From NCBI GenBank assembly GCA_027943335.1, contig BSBK01001582.1, positions 1 to 64,000 on the forward strand: a DNA stretch of 64,000 nucleotides, given 5' to 3'. Each line of letters begins with the position of its first letter. Within the stretch, counting starts at the first letter, position 1. A model generated the notes under the pieces. The model did not search any database. It had not been told where the DNA came from and saw only the letters and a program-made list of their open reading frames with translations. Made by a program: the position numbers and the translations under genes. The DNA is from Chamaecyparis obtusa. Its lineage: Eukaryota; Streptophyta; Pinopsida; Cupressales; Cupressaceae. This document shows, piece by piece, positions 49,217 to 62,360 of this stretch.

Positions 49217-49543
49217 CAATGTTAATAATGAAGAGTTGTGATATTTATATGATATTATTATCATTATTATATTATTAATATAGTAATGATAATATTATAA
49301 TGCAATGATATATATTATATTATTGTAGTTAATTATATATTTATGTTAATTATGGTTATAGTAGACAATTATGGTTATTACCATAATTGTCATATTATTA
49401 TATGGTCATGACTCTTCAAGACGTGACTATTCAAAAGATATAAATATATATCAATGGCTGGTGAAAAGATCAATCACAATGGTAATCTATTTCACTACAG
49501 CAGTCACATATATTCTCTATAGGACGATCCAGATTTCACAACA
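49108..49543 (+). repeat. 5' LTR of element D
   Basis: It is 436 bp with a (TA)n tract of about 75 bp (49138-49212) near its 5' end. It ends TTTCACAACA, directly followed by the primer-binding site. Confidence 0.92.
49138..49212. repeat. (TA)n microsatellite in D's 5' LTR
   Basis: About 37 TA units preceded by ATTGTTT, which is missing in the 3' LTR copy. Confidence 0.95.
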
Positions 49544-49556
49544 TGGTATCAGAGCC
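49544..49556 (+). other. Primer-binding site of element D
   Basis: TGGTATCAGAGCC lies immediately after the 5' LTR and complements initiator tRNA-Met. Confidence 0.9.
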
Positions 49557-52278
49557 TAACCTATAAGAGAATAAAATATATTCACAAACAATCGGTGATA
49601 AATTGGCAACGATATTGGTGACAAAATTTCCTATATGTTCTCAGCCTAAACTTTTAGAAATTAATATTTGGGATGTATGCATAAGGCAAGTCTGAAGATT
49701 ATTAAACCTAGAGGTGCAAAGTCTTGAATTAAATATTTGGAAAGAGACTATAGTTATCGGGCCTTCATACTTGGAGGAGCCTACACTTTAGTTTAAGATA
49801 TATTGTCGGGATTTACAATCTCTGCATGACAATAATAATTGTGTGAAGATGAAACACGGGGGAAGAATTTCCTATACTGGTGCATTTCAATCCTTGGGGC
49901 ATTCAAAGATTATTCAATAAAAATCTTCAGATTCCAGACGATTATAAACATCTCAGGGAACAAAGGAAGGAATTCATTTTTACGGATGGAACAAAATAAA
50001 TAAATAAAGAATGTGGATTAAAGTGAGATGGTAACAGGGAATATGATCTAAGAAATAATAGAGAATTAATGTTTAAAGCCAGCAACAGACCGTATAATCT
50101 CAGCGATAACCAAGGGATATTGTAACATTCATATGCACAGTAGAGGCGATAAAACCATCAGTAGGGACAGTGGTATGTATAGCCAAGTAAACAGTGATCA
50201 AGAGGAAAGGAAAGGATATGCTCAGGAATAATATCGAACAGGACAGTACGTCCATGTCAATAAACATTAGAAGAAAATATAATTGAGTTTAAAACAATAA
50301 AAAATGATCATTAGCGTATCTCAAGACTTGACTTGGACTAGCGATAAGAAAGAAATGAACACATGTGTTATGGAAAGACACGATGATAAAAGGGTACCGA
50401 CTACAAGGATGTCTTACGAAGCCAACAAGAGGTAGAAAGCAGTATGTTAAGCGGTAACGATAGAAGAAATCATGACAAAGGGAGTAACCAAATGAAGCTA
50501 AGATTATAATAAACCGATCTATACTATGATAGCAGTTAGTAGTAGTATTAAAAGTTGTTCGATTGAGAATGCAAATCTCATCACTCACCCAAGAGGTGTG
50601 ATCTTTTAGAGGAGGACATGTCTCTTACTCATGCAAAGGTGGGAACTATTTGATTGTCAAAGTATACAATAAAAGCCAAGACTTTCATCTAAGGATTCCA
50701 CTTTCTGACTATTACTTATTCTCTTTCATCCTATTTGGATCTGCTAAGATTGGGCACTTGCCTTATTGGCAAATCTGGTTCAAGCATCTAAATATAAATC
50801 AGAGCCAACACCTTTATTGTTGCAAATTCATAAAGACAAATCAGACATTATACTATATCGCTATGAGCTATATCATATGTATTTTTACATATTCAATAAG
50901 ATAAATCAAGAGCAGAAAATCAATCTTCGTTGTAAGCAATTGGGAAGATAATTACATATATACAAGTGTTGAATCAGAGATAGAAGTGATATTGCCCTTA
51001 TATATATCATATCAATTGGATAACATAATAACTATCTTTAAAAGTGATATCATAAACTATTATTCTTACTTCAATCATTATCATTTTTAAGTAAAGGAGT
51101 CCCTTGCAATTGATTATTGAACGTTAATTGTTCCTATTTTATAAGGTAAAATACAAGGGGACATTACAATCACAGATCATAACAGTGATCTCTGACAGCA
51201 AAACAAGTGATATAAGGTGAAATGATATATGATAAATATCAGTAATATTGTTCATGAAGATTGTTCCATAAATCATATATCTGTGACAAGAGATACAGAT
51301 TACGGAAACAGTGGTCATTCCTGACATTGAGGAGAACTGCAAACACCAATTTGATAATCATGATCAAATAGATACCTCCACTCATTGGGGAAGACAAAAA
51401 GAAGGATATAGTTGGTTGCCATCATGAGAAAACAAGATATTCTAAGAGAATAGAATGTGAAAGAATTTGGTAGGATGTATTAACTTAAGTATGAAGCGAA
51501 GTTGACGCATCCTCAATTCTTGTGAGATATATTGATATCAAGTACGAAGGGTACGATTAAGAAGAAAGGATATAAGACAAGTTATTTTTGTCTTATTCAT
51601 TAAAGAACAGTTAGCATATAATTAGATACTGATAATGTATGAAGTCAACATCTAATCGGTAGTTATCATAATAAGATGTGATTTGTAAAGAAGAAAATTA
51701 ACATACGGATCAGAATAAAACCAATATGTGATGAAGAAGGATGCTAGGTATGAGTATCATATTAATGGGCCCACCTTACGAAAAGAAATATTTGAAACTT
51801 AAGTTTCAAGACAAAAGCATATAAAATTCAGATTCAGAGAAAGTCTGACATTTTTCAAGAGGTCAAGAAGTTGATGAACTTGAGCTTCAGAGGGAGAATA
51901 TGGTTCAGTTAACTTGTGACAATCTCAATCGTATTGATTAAGAGGGAGTTCACAATTGAAGGTAAAACAAATCTAAGATTATAATAGTGGGAACTTGTGG
52001 ATAGAATCATCGATGAGATGCACGTGGATAGAATACTAGAGGTCTTTATTATCTTCTCTCAAGTCCAAGAGGGAGTGTTAATATTGTGGCCTTGGGAAAG
52101 ATCAAAATGCATCTTATGCTAGCCAATGTAACCTTATGACTATTCAGATTATTCGTATTGGTTCTCTCAGGAAGGAAAGTATGAAATGACATCCTACAGT
52201 GACACCGAATTGAGTATATAAACAGGGAATGCCTTCGTGATAGATGGAGAAGTTAAAAGATCTGCATTAGTGACATTT
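49557..52278 (+). other. Interior of D without coding capacity
   Basis: No gag or pol motif could be read in any frame over this 2.7 kb. AGAGGGAG-type purine blocks occur near 51891, 51940 and 52068, each resembling D's own polypurine tract. Confidence 0.6.
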
Positions 52279-52696
52279 GAGGATCTTGATTGAGAGGGAG
52301 TAAACCATGTTTTGTTGGTTCTCTAGTAATCAAGAAATTATAGCAGACACTTATGGTTATTACCATGTGAGAAGGTTATATGTCAGAAAAAGAAGCTAGA
52401 AAATCAAATTAAGTTGGCACCTCAAGATCTTGGTCATACAAATTCAGAGGGAGTATAACATGTCAAGATGGTGTATACTTTGAATTTCGAGGATCTTGAT
52501 TGAGAGGGAGTAAACCATGTTTTGTTGGTTCTCTAGTAATCAAGAAATTATAGCAGACAATTATGGTTATTACCATGTGAGAAGGTTATATGTCAGAAAA
52601 AGAAGCTAGAAAATCAAATTAAGTTGGCACCTTAGGATCTTGGTCATACAAATTCAGAGGGAGTATAACATGTCAAGATGGTGTATACTTTGAATT
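52279..52696. repeat. Tandem duplication, period 210 bp, in D
   Basis: GAGGATCTTGATTGAGAGGGAG begins copies at 52279 and 52489. They are nearly identical through GTGTATACTTTGAATT. Each copy holds two AGAGGGAGTA blocks. Confidence 0.93.
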
Positions 52697-52845
52697 CACC
52701 AAGACTATGAGATCGTGCATACAATTGTAATTCAGTGGAGGTACATCCTCACTAAAGAACAAACAACCGATACTCTTACCAAGCGTCTTGCTAGAAAGAA
52801 GATTGTGTACCTTCAGATAACCTTGGTATGTTGAGGAATAAAGCC
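52697..52845 (+). pseudogene. Copia RNase H tail remnant in D
   Basis: The phrases VQWRYILTKEQTTDTLTKRLARKK match the Copia RNase H C-terminus (usual pattern ...ADxLTKxL). It is the only coding trace in D. Confidence 0.6.
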
Positions 52846-53203
52846 TTATTAGGTGAAAAGAAGGTATCCTGAACGCTATGTTATTACTTGTTGTGCTTTA
52901 ACTATATCGTGGTTAGACAACATTAAGTTATTGGTTTCAAACTATCATGATGTGCTATGTTCATGGCTAGACAACATTGAGTTGTTGTTTTTAAATTGTC
53001 ATGACTGAGAGTTTGATTTCCACTCTTTGGATGAACCAAAGTGGATCCACCCTTTGAGAAGAGTCAAAGTGACTCTATGGGTTTTTTATTCATGAATAAA
53101 TATAAAAAAAATGTGTATATTGCAATATTGTGTAAAATGATCATTTGTGTGTGGGTTAACATTTCAAGGTGACGATCTTGTAAATGGTTAACCAAAGTGT
53201 CAA

Positions 53204-53395
53204 GATAGACTACTTAATTGTGTCCCGACTGTGCGGAGATCTTGACTCTTGTTATTACTAGATGTGTAATAATGAAATCATATCATGATAGACTACTTAA
53301 TTGTGTGTCTTGACTGTGCGGAGATCATGATATTCAAGTCTATTTTCATGACGAGACTACATTAACTTGTGCGTCCCGAAATGGCCGATGTCATG
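53204..53395. repeat. ~83-bp repeat series upstream of D's PPT
   Basis: GATAGACTACTTAATTGTGT followed by GACTGTGCGGAGATC occurs at 53204 and 53287. A diverged third copy starts near 53354 (GAGACTACATTAACTTGTG). All end in ATGATA-like text. Confidence 0.8.
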
Positions 53396-53435
53396 ATAAA
53401 TTTTTGATATTTAATACTCACTCGCTAGGAGGGAG

Positions 53436-53932
<497 letters not shown>

Positions 53933-54424
53933 ACATTCACTTCACATATTGATCGCATAGAAGCATCATACCACATCAAGTAGAAACATCACTCTCTTAT
54001 AGCATGCTATGACAACAACTAGGTTGACCTAATAAAATTTGAAATAGGTCACACCAAAGAATTTTCTCTGTGGTAAGGAATGAAACGTGGACTGCCTCGC
54101 TCAATTCAACATATCTCGTTCACAACACACTACACAACCAATGAGATCTTCAGAACCAATGGATAGTATCTATATGTTACATTGCAAATACTTGAATTGA
54201 AGCACACCAACCTATTTTTAGATGGGATGAGACCCAAACAAATGAACCACATTATATTGCAAGATAAATTGGACCAACATAGACAAAGCTAAAGATAAAT
54301 CCTTTCAACACATGATTTGTAGCACACTCTAACAGATCACCAAAACATCCACTCTACATCTAAGCACATGATATGTTGACATCAATGACAACACCAATGA
54401 TAGTGTCAACATCAAATTCTAACA

Positions 54425-54776
54425 AGGACATTAGTGGATGATGGAGAATCTGAGGTTCTTCATTAATGATTGGAATCCTAATTTTAACCCAATCAAATAG
54501 ATGGTGGGAAAGACACCAACTTGGGTAAGATTTATAATTTTTTGAGTATTAGAGTAAGGAATCTTAGGGTTATCGGAGAGGAGTTAGACATCTTTATTAA
54601 GCTAGATAAGGATTTAGTAGAAAGGACTAATAACTCTTATGCAAGAATATGTGGGAAACATAGAGATGGATCGAGGGTGATGCAAGGAATTAGATGTCTT
54701 CTTAGAGGCAAGCCCTTGGAAGAAAAATATAGAAGTAGAAAGGACATGAGTAAGGGGAGATAGAGGAGGGGGTGTG
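54425..54776 (+). pseudogene. LINE ORF1 remnant, copy 2, right part
   Basis: It continues copy 2 after A's TSD, aligning with 19145-19494: WNPNFNPI (near 54470), GKTPTWVRF, then GEEL, IKLDKDLVERTNNSYARIC (54570-54656). It has DUF4283-type ORF1 features. Stops and frame changes are present. Confidence 0.68.
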
Positions 54777-55932
54777 TGTTGACATAACTAATGCAATGAT
54801 GGTAAGTGATTTCTAGTGTTGTCATGAGAAAGATTTAATTTCATGATGATTAGTTATTAGGTTGTCATTGATGTCAAGTATCACCTAGTGTTCCTAGTAT
54901 GTTGCTAAGTATAAGTATGATAATCAAGTTGTTGCGAAGAGTTTAAGTTGTAGAGATTCTTATGAGAGACTTGGGGATGTCTCTGTATGTTAAATGCATG
55001 ACCATTACTATTGATGTAGACTGGTGAGTTCAAGTTATGATTGGTTGAAGGCTAACAGTGCAACTGCTAGAACAACTAGTGATAGGTGATTTGATTGGTT
55101 TGCCAAAACTATGATGATTTTTGTGGCATGGTCACATGAGAAGGTTGTTGAAAGTATATAGAAGATTTTGTTGCAACCACAACTAATTTGAGTGACTGGT
55201 GTGAAGGATAGGTGATTGGTGAGTAGATTTAGAGTTGTTAACATGTTAAAGTGTTTTATATTCTTGAGCAACAGTTGATAAATATTTAATCAGTGATTGG
55301 TGTTGAGGTTGCGGTGAAATCGGTTGAGTCAGTCATGATTTAGTGTTGTGTCTTCATGATTGGAGGTGATGATCTGACACCACATTGTTCAATTCTAGTG
55401 TGTGGAGAAGATTCTAAAGGAAGCATGTGTTCGGTCAAAATGTGTTTGACCCCTTGACACAAAATTCTATGTAAATCATTGTATGGGCCGACGTGGTCTT
55501 GGAAAATTATTTTGTACATTGAATTTTGTTTTCTGAGATGTTTAATCTAAGCATGATATTTGAAATTCAAATCTATTTTAGATTTAGGGCTTGATTGAGG
55601 TGGTGGACTTAATAGCTTAGTATATAATGGATGAAGTTGGAAATTAAGTATGTTGATCATATGTTGGGCAAGTGCAGTTGTAAAGTGGGAGTTGCGATCA
55701 AGCCAAGACAAAGTTAAGTGTGTTGTGAAGAGATTATGTGCTTCAGTGGATTTGATCAAGAAGAGGTTGTGCTATTCTACATATCATTATTTTTGTTCTT
55801 TCATAATAGTTGCAGCAACCAAAATCCCTTAACGAAGTAGATCTTAGTAGGTCCTTATTGTAAATCCTTTAATAGGGTGTCACATTAGATTGTGTCTAAA
55901 TTCTTCTAACAAGGCTACTTTTGATAGGGGGT
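54777..55932 (+). repeat. Truncated Copia-like LTR
   Basis: It starts TGTTGACATAACTAATGC right after the LINE homology ends, contains GTCATTGATGTCAAGTATCACC, and near its end has TCTTCTAACAAGGC/GATAGGGG phrases like the U5 parts of LTRs B and C. No C-tract block, primer-binding site or partner LTR follows. It may have been cut by the Gypsy element to its right. Confidence 0.35.
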
Positions 55933-55934
55933 AT

Positions 55935-57959
55935 GTACAAGATCATGGTATACAAAACTATGGCATTAAGTGGCAATGAAAAATCAGAAAATCAGGGTTA
56001 GTCAACTTGATGTAAAAAGTTGAACATCTTATCAACCTTATGTGAAAAAGTTGTAAAAATAGAATCTGTAGGAAATTGAATGTAGTTTCTAAACTACTAG
56101 TCCTTGTCTGAAAAAAATTAATCTAATTGTTCAAAATTTTAGATTACAATGCAGTAGTATGAAAATTTCAGGGAAAAGATAAAAAGTACATGTATGTCTG
56201 ACCACCTTAATCACAATCAAATGATGATATATTTTCCCAAGATTCTAGATATAAGTAGACTCATGCTTGGATGTGACACATATTTTTGTGTAATTTTCTG
56301 CCAAATAAATAATTAATTATGCACTTTCTGCTACAACTTATTCAGAATAAAAAACTCTCATGTCTGAACACCTTAACTAATTCTAAACTTTGCAAAATTG
56401 AAAACTTTTTTTTTTCTTATAATAGCCGAAGCATAGAATGTGACGCATGTTTCGGATTTCAAAAAGGTTAAACAGTTTGAAAGTTATAGATATTTTTCAA
56501 TCAGTATGTCAATTATGACTTTAAAGATAACTCAATTAAAAAATAAGTAATAATTACTTACTGAACTTGAAATTTGACAGCAATAATATTGATGGAAAGA
56601 TGATAATATATTTAAGAGACCCTTTTTGTTTCATCAATTTCGAGTGAAAAAAAAGTCGTCAGTGTTTGTGTGAAATTTGTACCTAGCTGTGGACACAACA
56701 CTTCAGTAAAACATTATTGGTTAATATGTCAGAAATATGCAATATGAATAAACAGAATTAACTAGGCAATTTACTGCCTTCTAGTAGGTGCGAGTATGGT
56801 ATTCTCAGATTTTCACCGAGATTAGTGACAATGCAATACCTAAACAAAGGATTTAAAATGATGAAAGCAATGAGATATGAATGCAAATTAATCTATTTTT
56901 TTGGATTTTTGATGCAATATGAAAACTGATATGAAACTAGTCTAGAATTGAAAGATGGATGAAATTGAATGCAAAATGGATCTAACAATGCTATGAATTG
57001 GTATAAAAAATGAATGAATGCTATGAATTGGTATGAAAAATGAATGAATGCTATGATCAAAACAATAAAAATCTCACAAATCGCCTATTCACCAAAAGCT
57101 TGATTCTCCACATGCAAATTCGCCAGAGCTCAAGTATGCAAATTCGCGTGGGTTTGATTAAGGACTGAGCCTCAATTATATAGAAATCCATGGCTTGAGG
57201 GTGCATAAAAAAAAAGTCATAAATCACTCTTGATAAACTCAGGTTGATTTTTAAGTTATCAATAAATTAAAATCAGTTAACTCACAAAATTATGCAAAAG
57301 TAGCTTTTAAACTCAAAATAGAGTATAGATCACTTTTCCAACTCATAATCACATGTTGAGTTTAGAAAGTTAACAAATTGAAAATAATAGTTGTTTTAAA
57401 GTTGACTGCTTTTCTGATTGTGCCTAATTTAATATGAATTAATTTAATAATAAAAGTGATTTATTCTCAACTTAGCTGATTTTGAATTATAATAATTGAT
57501 TTATGGGTTAATCAATTATTAAATCAAACTTTATTCCAAAACTATATTATTAAATTTGACAATTTGATTTAATTAATTAAATAAGAATTTAATTAATTAT
57601 TCGTAGGATTTTTGATTTATTGTCAAAATAAAATAATATTAATTAGGAATAAATAGAATTAAATCTAATTAAATAATTAAGTGGTATAATTAAATCTAAT
57701 TAACTAAATATTCATCATATTCAATTAATCAAATTTAGGATAAATATAATTTATCGCCAAATAATATTTAATCAAAGATAATTAGATAAATTAGGAATAT
57801 TTAGGAAATATTCCCTGATGCAAAATTAAGATGAAATCAATTAAGGTTTTGATAAACTGATGTGTAGATGTGCCTTAGGTTAGGACTTTTATGTCGATTT
57901 TGATTGATTTGTTGATGTAGGAGGTCAATGAACCTATAGCCCATTTTTGAGGTATTACA
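55935..57959 (-). repeat. 3' LTR of Gypsy F (left end uncertain)
   Basis: On the minus strand the LTR begins TGTAATACCTCAAAA at 57959, directly after PPT AAAGAGGGGCAAAA. A TATA box (TTCTATATAATTG) lies at about 57174-57185. The other LTR is outside the window, so the left boundary is a guess. The 57400-57830 part is extremely AT-rich. Confidence 0.5.
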
Positions 57960-57973
57960 TTTTGCCCCTCTTT
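57960..57973 (-). other. Polypurine tract of Gypsy F
   Basis: AAAGAGGGGCAAAA on the minus strand abuts the LTR start TGTAATACC. Confidence 0.75.
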
Positions 57974-60555
57974 GAATTACTGGGTGAAGCGCAGTGGTTC
58001 AAAGATTAATCTATTTTTGATGATGATGCAGACTCAGCTATGTGGTGGAAGAATTGATCTTGAGAGATTAACCGATTCTGAGACAGGAACCTATTGAAAG
58101 ATTTGAAGATGTTTGCTTCAGGTATTGATTGACCAAAGAATCAAGATGATGTTAACTATACCAACAATGAACTGGTGATTATGAAGAAGTGCCAAAATGC
58201 TTGATTCTGAACCTATGATTACAAAGAAGTGACTGTCCTGACTCCAGACCCGATTGTCCAAAGGAATCAAAGGATGCCAAATCCGAACCCTTCAATTATG
58301 AAGAACCAAGGAAATAACACAATTGAATCGATGCTTATGAAGAGGTGATACAATTTACAAGATTGATTAAGATACCAAATTGATATGGATCTTGATAAAC
58401 CTAATATGCCCCAAGCGATGTGCCCCAAGTGACGAGGACTTTTGATGAATCAACAACTAGACATGGTTGTTGTCTTAATCACTGAAAGAAAGATTTGATT
58501 TATAGATTTGATTGATGTGCAATACCATGCCCCCTTCGGGATTAAAATTGAAATTTGACAAGAAAAGCCAGCGTTGTAGTTTAGAAGCATGTTAATTGAT
58601 TTGATCATTGGTTGTACATGTCTGGGAATGCATTCTACATCGTTTAGAGGTCCTGGAGACCAAGTTTGACTAGGTTTGACCACAAGTTGACCATGGTTGA
58701 CCAAGTTGAAATTTGAATAGTTTGATGTTACATAATTAGTTAAGTTGAATCCTAGATTTGTTTGATGTTTAGAAGGTCGATTATGCAAGCAGCCGGCCAT
58801 CCTAGGTCCAAAAATTTTAAATCATGATTTGTACAATATAAATGATCTTAGATTTTGATTTTGATCCCAAAAATGGATTCAGAATGTCGAAATTAGCCAG
58901 GGGTACCTCCTTGGTGATCTATTAAGAAGACCTTCATGTGATACTCAGTCCTTATGATATGTTTAGCATAGTTTTGGAGAATCATTTAAGCATCAAGCTG
59001 GTTTGGAAATCATGAGATAAATGCAATCATGCAAAGTGCAAAGTGAAATGCAAAATTAAATGTAGACCTAGGACCTAGGACGTAGTCACTGATCATGTGT
59101 TGGTCATTTTCATCACTGAATATTTACTAGGTAACCAGATAGTCGATACAATGTCCATTGGCTAGACAACCATGGACATATGAGTATTGACTTTTAGTCA
59201 GAAATGTTGGATTTAGATATAATCACCAAGGCCTAAATGCTAGGATGACCTAAATATCATGTCCATTTTGATATTGCAATTTGTATAAGCATCAGAACAT
59301 AAATGTTGTGATGACCTGAATATGCATTGTGTACAAAAACACCAAGTAGAGGAGAGATCATTCTCATTCTTACGCGAATTTACCCACAGTGACCCTTTAT
59401 CATTCACATCCTTGGGTATCAACATTTTTATAGTAGAGAAGAAGAAATCACTCAAAAAGACAAAGTTAGATCAAACTTCCTTGAAGCTTCTAGGTATCGA
59501 TTGTCGAGGTACACATGGCCATCCAATACATGATGGAGGCACTTATAGTGGACACCAATTCAATCCAGAATTTCCAAAGTTGTTAGATTTTCACATACAA
59601 GCAGAAGATAAAGAAAAGATTATGCTCTAGTCATCACTCTCTAAATCTGATAAAGGACATCATCAAAGAGCTTGAAGGGACAAAATATGCAAAAATCTCA
59701 ATTTGAATTAGTAAGCATACAAGGAGATAAAAGCATGAAGCAAAGATGGTTTTCAGTTTGTTGTTGATGTTTGTTTGTGTTTGATTGCAAAATCCTTTCT
59801 AGTAAGTAGACATACAGACAGAATCAGATGTATCTTCAAAGGAATTTGACTGGATACGACTCATCTGAGGTATACTAGAGACCATAGGATATGACATTTA
59901 TTTCCCCCAAGTTTGAAACATTGATAAAATACAAATGTTTGAGTAGATTGGTGTACAAACTGACTTTATTGAAAATAAGATATATACAAACTAAATCAGA
60001 CTGAAAGTTGGGAAAGACCAAGATTGCACTAATAGATGGAGAGTTTTGAACAAGTGGTGCCCATTTGCCAAGTTTTCACCATCTTGGCAGAGATTCTATT
60101 TTTTCTACCAAGGCGCTTGTTTCTAGGTTTTCACCAAGGCACTTTTTCTTTTTCTCATTTTTTTTATATTTTTCATTTTTTCAATTTTTTTGTATTTTTC
60201 CATTTTTTCAATTTTTTTGTACTTTTGATATTTTTTGATTTTTTTGTGAATCATCAAAGTGCCTATTTTCTAGGTTTTCACCAGGATGATCATTTTTTCA
60301 GGACTTTTTATGATTTTTATGTTTTTTTCAAGACATTTTGAAAAGACTAAATGACTTAGGTGTAGAATTTCTTCAGATGCAGAACTTTGATTGGTGAACT
60401 CGGAGCTGTTCTTCATCAGTCATTGAGAGTTGATAGGCTCTAGAACCAAAAGTAGAAGTGATAAAAAAGGGACCTAGCCAGTTGGGTTCAAACTTCCCCT
60501 TGCGTTCTCGATGTGATTGATTTTTAGGATTCTCTCTCAAGACTAGATCGCCAAC
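57974..60555 (-). other. Non-coding region between integrase and 3' LTR of Gypsy F
   Basis: No ORF with recognisable motif is present in this 2.6 kb. Long non-coding 3' regions are usual in Tat elements. A T-rich minisatellite lies at 60120-60345. Confidence 0.55.
60120..60345. repeat. T-rich minisatellite
   Basis: Units such as TTTTTCATTTTTTCAATTTT and TTTGTATTTTTCC recur. Larger copies of TTTCTAGGTTTTCACCA occur near 60119 and 60271. The plus-strand HFFNFF open frame is an artefact. Confidence 0.8.
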
Positions 60556-61380
60556 CTAAATTTCTTTGTGTTTGACTTTCTTGTTGTAGCCTCTAGACAT
60601 TCTTTTTTGATATACTCTGAGATGATCATATGCTGCTTGTCTACGCTCATCTAGTAGTTCAATTTTTTGTAACCTAGACACTCTGTAGTCATCATCAGTT
60701 ACGAGACCATGCATTCTGATTCTTAGTGATGGGATTCCAACCTCAATAGGTAGTACCACTTCAGACCCATAAACTAAAGTGAATGGTGTAGCCCTAGTGG
60801 GCATTCTGATACTTGCTCTGTAGGCCTAGAGAGCTAGATTGATCATGAGATGCTAGTATCTTCCTATTTTATTTACTATTCGATGCAATATTTTCAATAG
60901 ATTCTTGTTAGATGCCTTTGCTTGTCCCTTCCCTTGAAGATAGTATATGGATGACAAATATTGTGTAATCTTTAACTTTGAGCATAAGAAATCTAGGTCC
61001 TTGTTCTTGAATTAGCCACCATTATCTGTGACTATAGAATGTGGAATACCATACTGACACATGATGTAGTTCATAATGAACATAGAGATTCACTTGCCGG
61101 TTTCTTGAGTCAAAGGAACTGCTTCTACCAATTTTTTGAAATAGTCTGTAGCTGTAATGATATGGGTATGTCCATTAGAAGAATGTGGATAAATAGCTCC
61201 AATCAGATCAAATGCCCATTGTTGAAAAGGCCATTGTGTAGTAAAGGGAATAAGATCTCTCCTTGGTACATGAATCAAGTTTCCATGTACTTGACACTTC
61301 TTACAGTTCTTAGCATATTTGATAGCCTCTTTTTCCATTTTAGGCCAATAGTACCCATCCCTAATAAGTTTTCAAGCTAG
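60556..61380 (-). pseudogene. Gypsy F integrase remnant
   Basis: The zinc-binding part (KNCKKCQVHG), WAFDLIG with the first catalytic Asp, and TDYFKKLVEAVPL lie at 61090-61338. The C-terminal TPFTLVYGSEVVLPIEVGIP and LQKIELLDERRQAAYDHL lie at 60556-60804, in the same frame. Stops lie between them. Integrase inserts the cDNA copy into the genome. It is not functional here. Confidence 0.88.
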
Positions 61381-61653
61381 TGTTAAACCGTTGGAATGTG
61401 ATCCACATATACCATCATGGACTTCCTCTAATGTATGTTGAGACTCTTCACATTCTAAATACCTAAGAAGTGTACCATCTAGACTCTATTTGTATAGATC
61501 ATTACAAATGATGACATACTGGGATGCATTTTAGATAAGGTAATGTTTCTCATGTTGGTTGAAGGTGTCAGGAATGATTTGGTCTTGAAGGTAGGAGAAA
61601 AGGTTTTTGTATCTGGAGGAATCATGACCAAACACAGTGAAAATCATGCGGGT

Positions 61654-62193
61654 TTAAGGGGAATCATATGCAGGAAATGACAATGCTTCCACCAGGAACT
61701 CATAGTGTAGCTCATGTTCGGGCTGCTGTACTAGAGATGATAATGTTGCCATAGCATCAGTACCCTTGTTCTCCATTCTAGGAATCTGTTCAAATGTGAT
61801 AGATATGAAATTTTTCTTTAAGTCATCTACCACGCATTTGTATGGAACTAATTTATCATCTTTTGTTTGGTACACATCATTGACTTGGTGTATTACAAGC
61901 AGTGAGTCTCCATGAATGTGTAATTCTGTCACTTGCCTCTCAATTGCTATCTTCATGCCATTAAGTAGAGCTTCATATTCAGCAATATAGTTTGTGCAAG
62001 GAAACTTGATTTTGAATGCTTTAGGTATTAGGTAACCTTGTGGTGTTATGAACAATATGCCTGCTCCAGATCCATTCTCTGTGTAAGATCCATCAAAGAA
62101 AAGATGCCAAGTTCTGGAAGATATGTGCATGATGGATGAATGAAGAAATTCCATTTGTAATGGTGTATCATTAAACATTGGTGCTTCAACCAA
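61654..62193 (-). pseudogene. Gypsy F second (archaeal-type) RNase H
   Basis: A 179-codon open section keeps the acidic catalytic pattern: FFDGSYTENGSGAG (Asp), YIAEYEALLNGM (Glu), IHGDSLLVI (Asp) and MENKGTDAMA (Asp). This is the additional RNase H of Tat-type elements, placed between the ordinary RNase H and integrase. It degrades RNA in the RNA-DNA hybrid during reverse transcription. Of F's domains it is the best preserved, though it is in a different frame from RT. Confidence 0.88.
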
Positions 62194-62360
62194 CTAATCT
62201 ACAATGACTTGACCTTTGATAGCTTTCCTTTCAATGTATTCAATGTCAAATTCGTTAATAGCATCACTCATTTAGCTAATCTACCTATGAGGGAAACTTT
62301 TCTTAAAAAGTATTTCAATGGATCTATCTTAGCTATCAATTACACTGTATGAGCTAACAT

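Noticed and set aside
60036..60341. Phe-rich plus-strand ORF
   Set aside because: Product of the T-rich minisatellite in Gypsy F's non-coding region.
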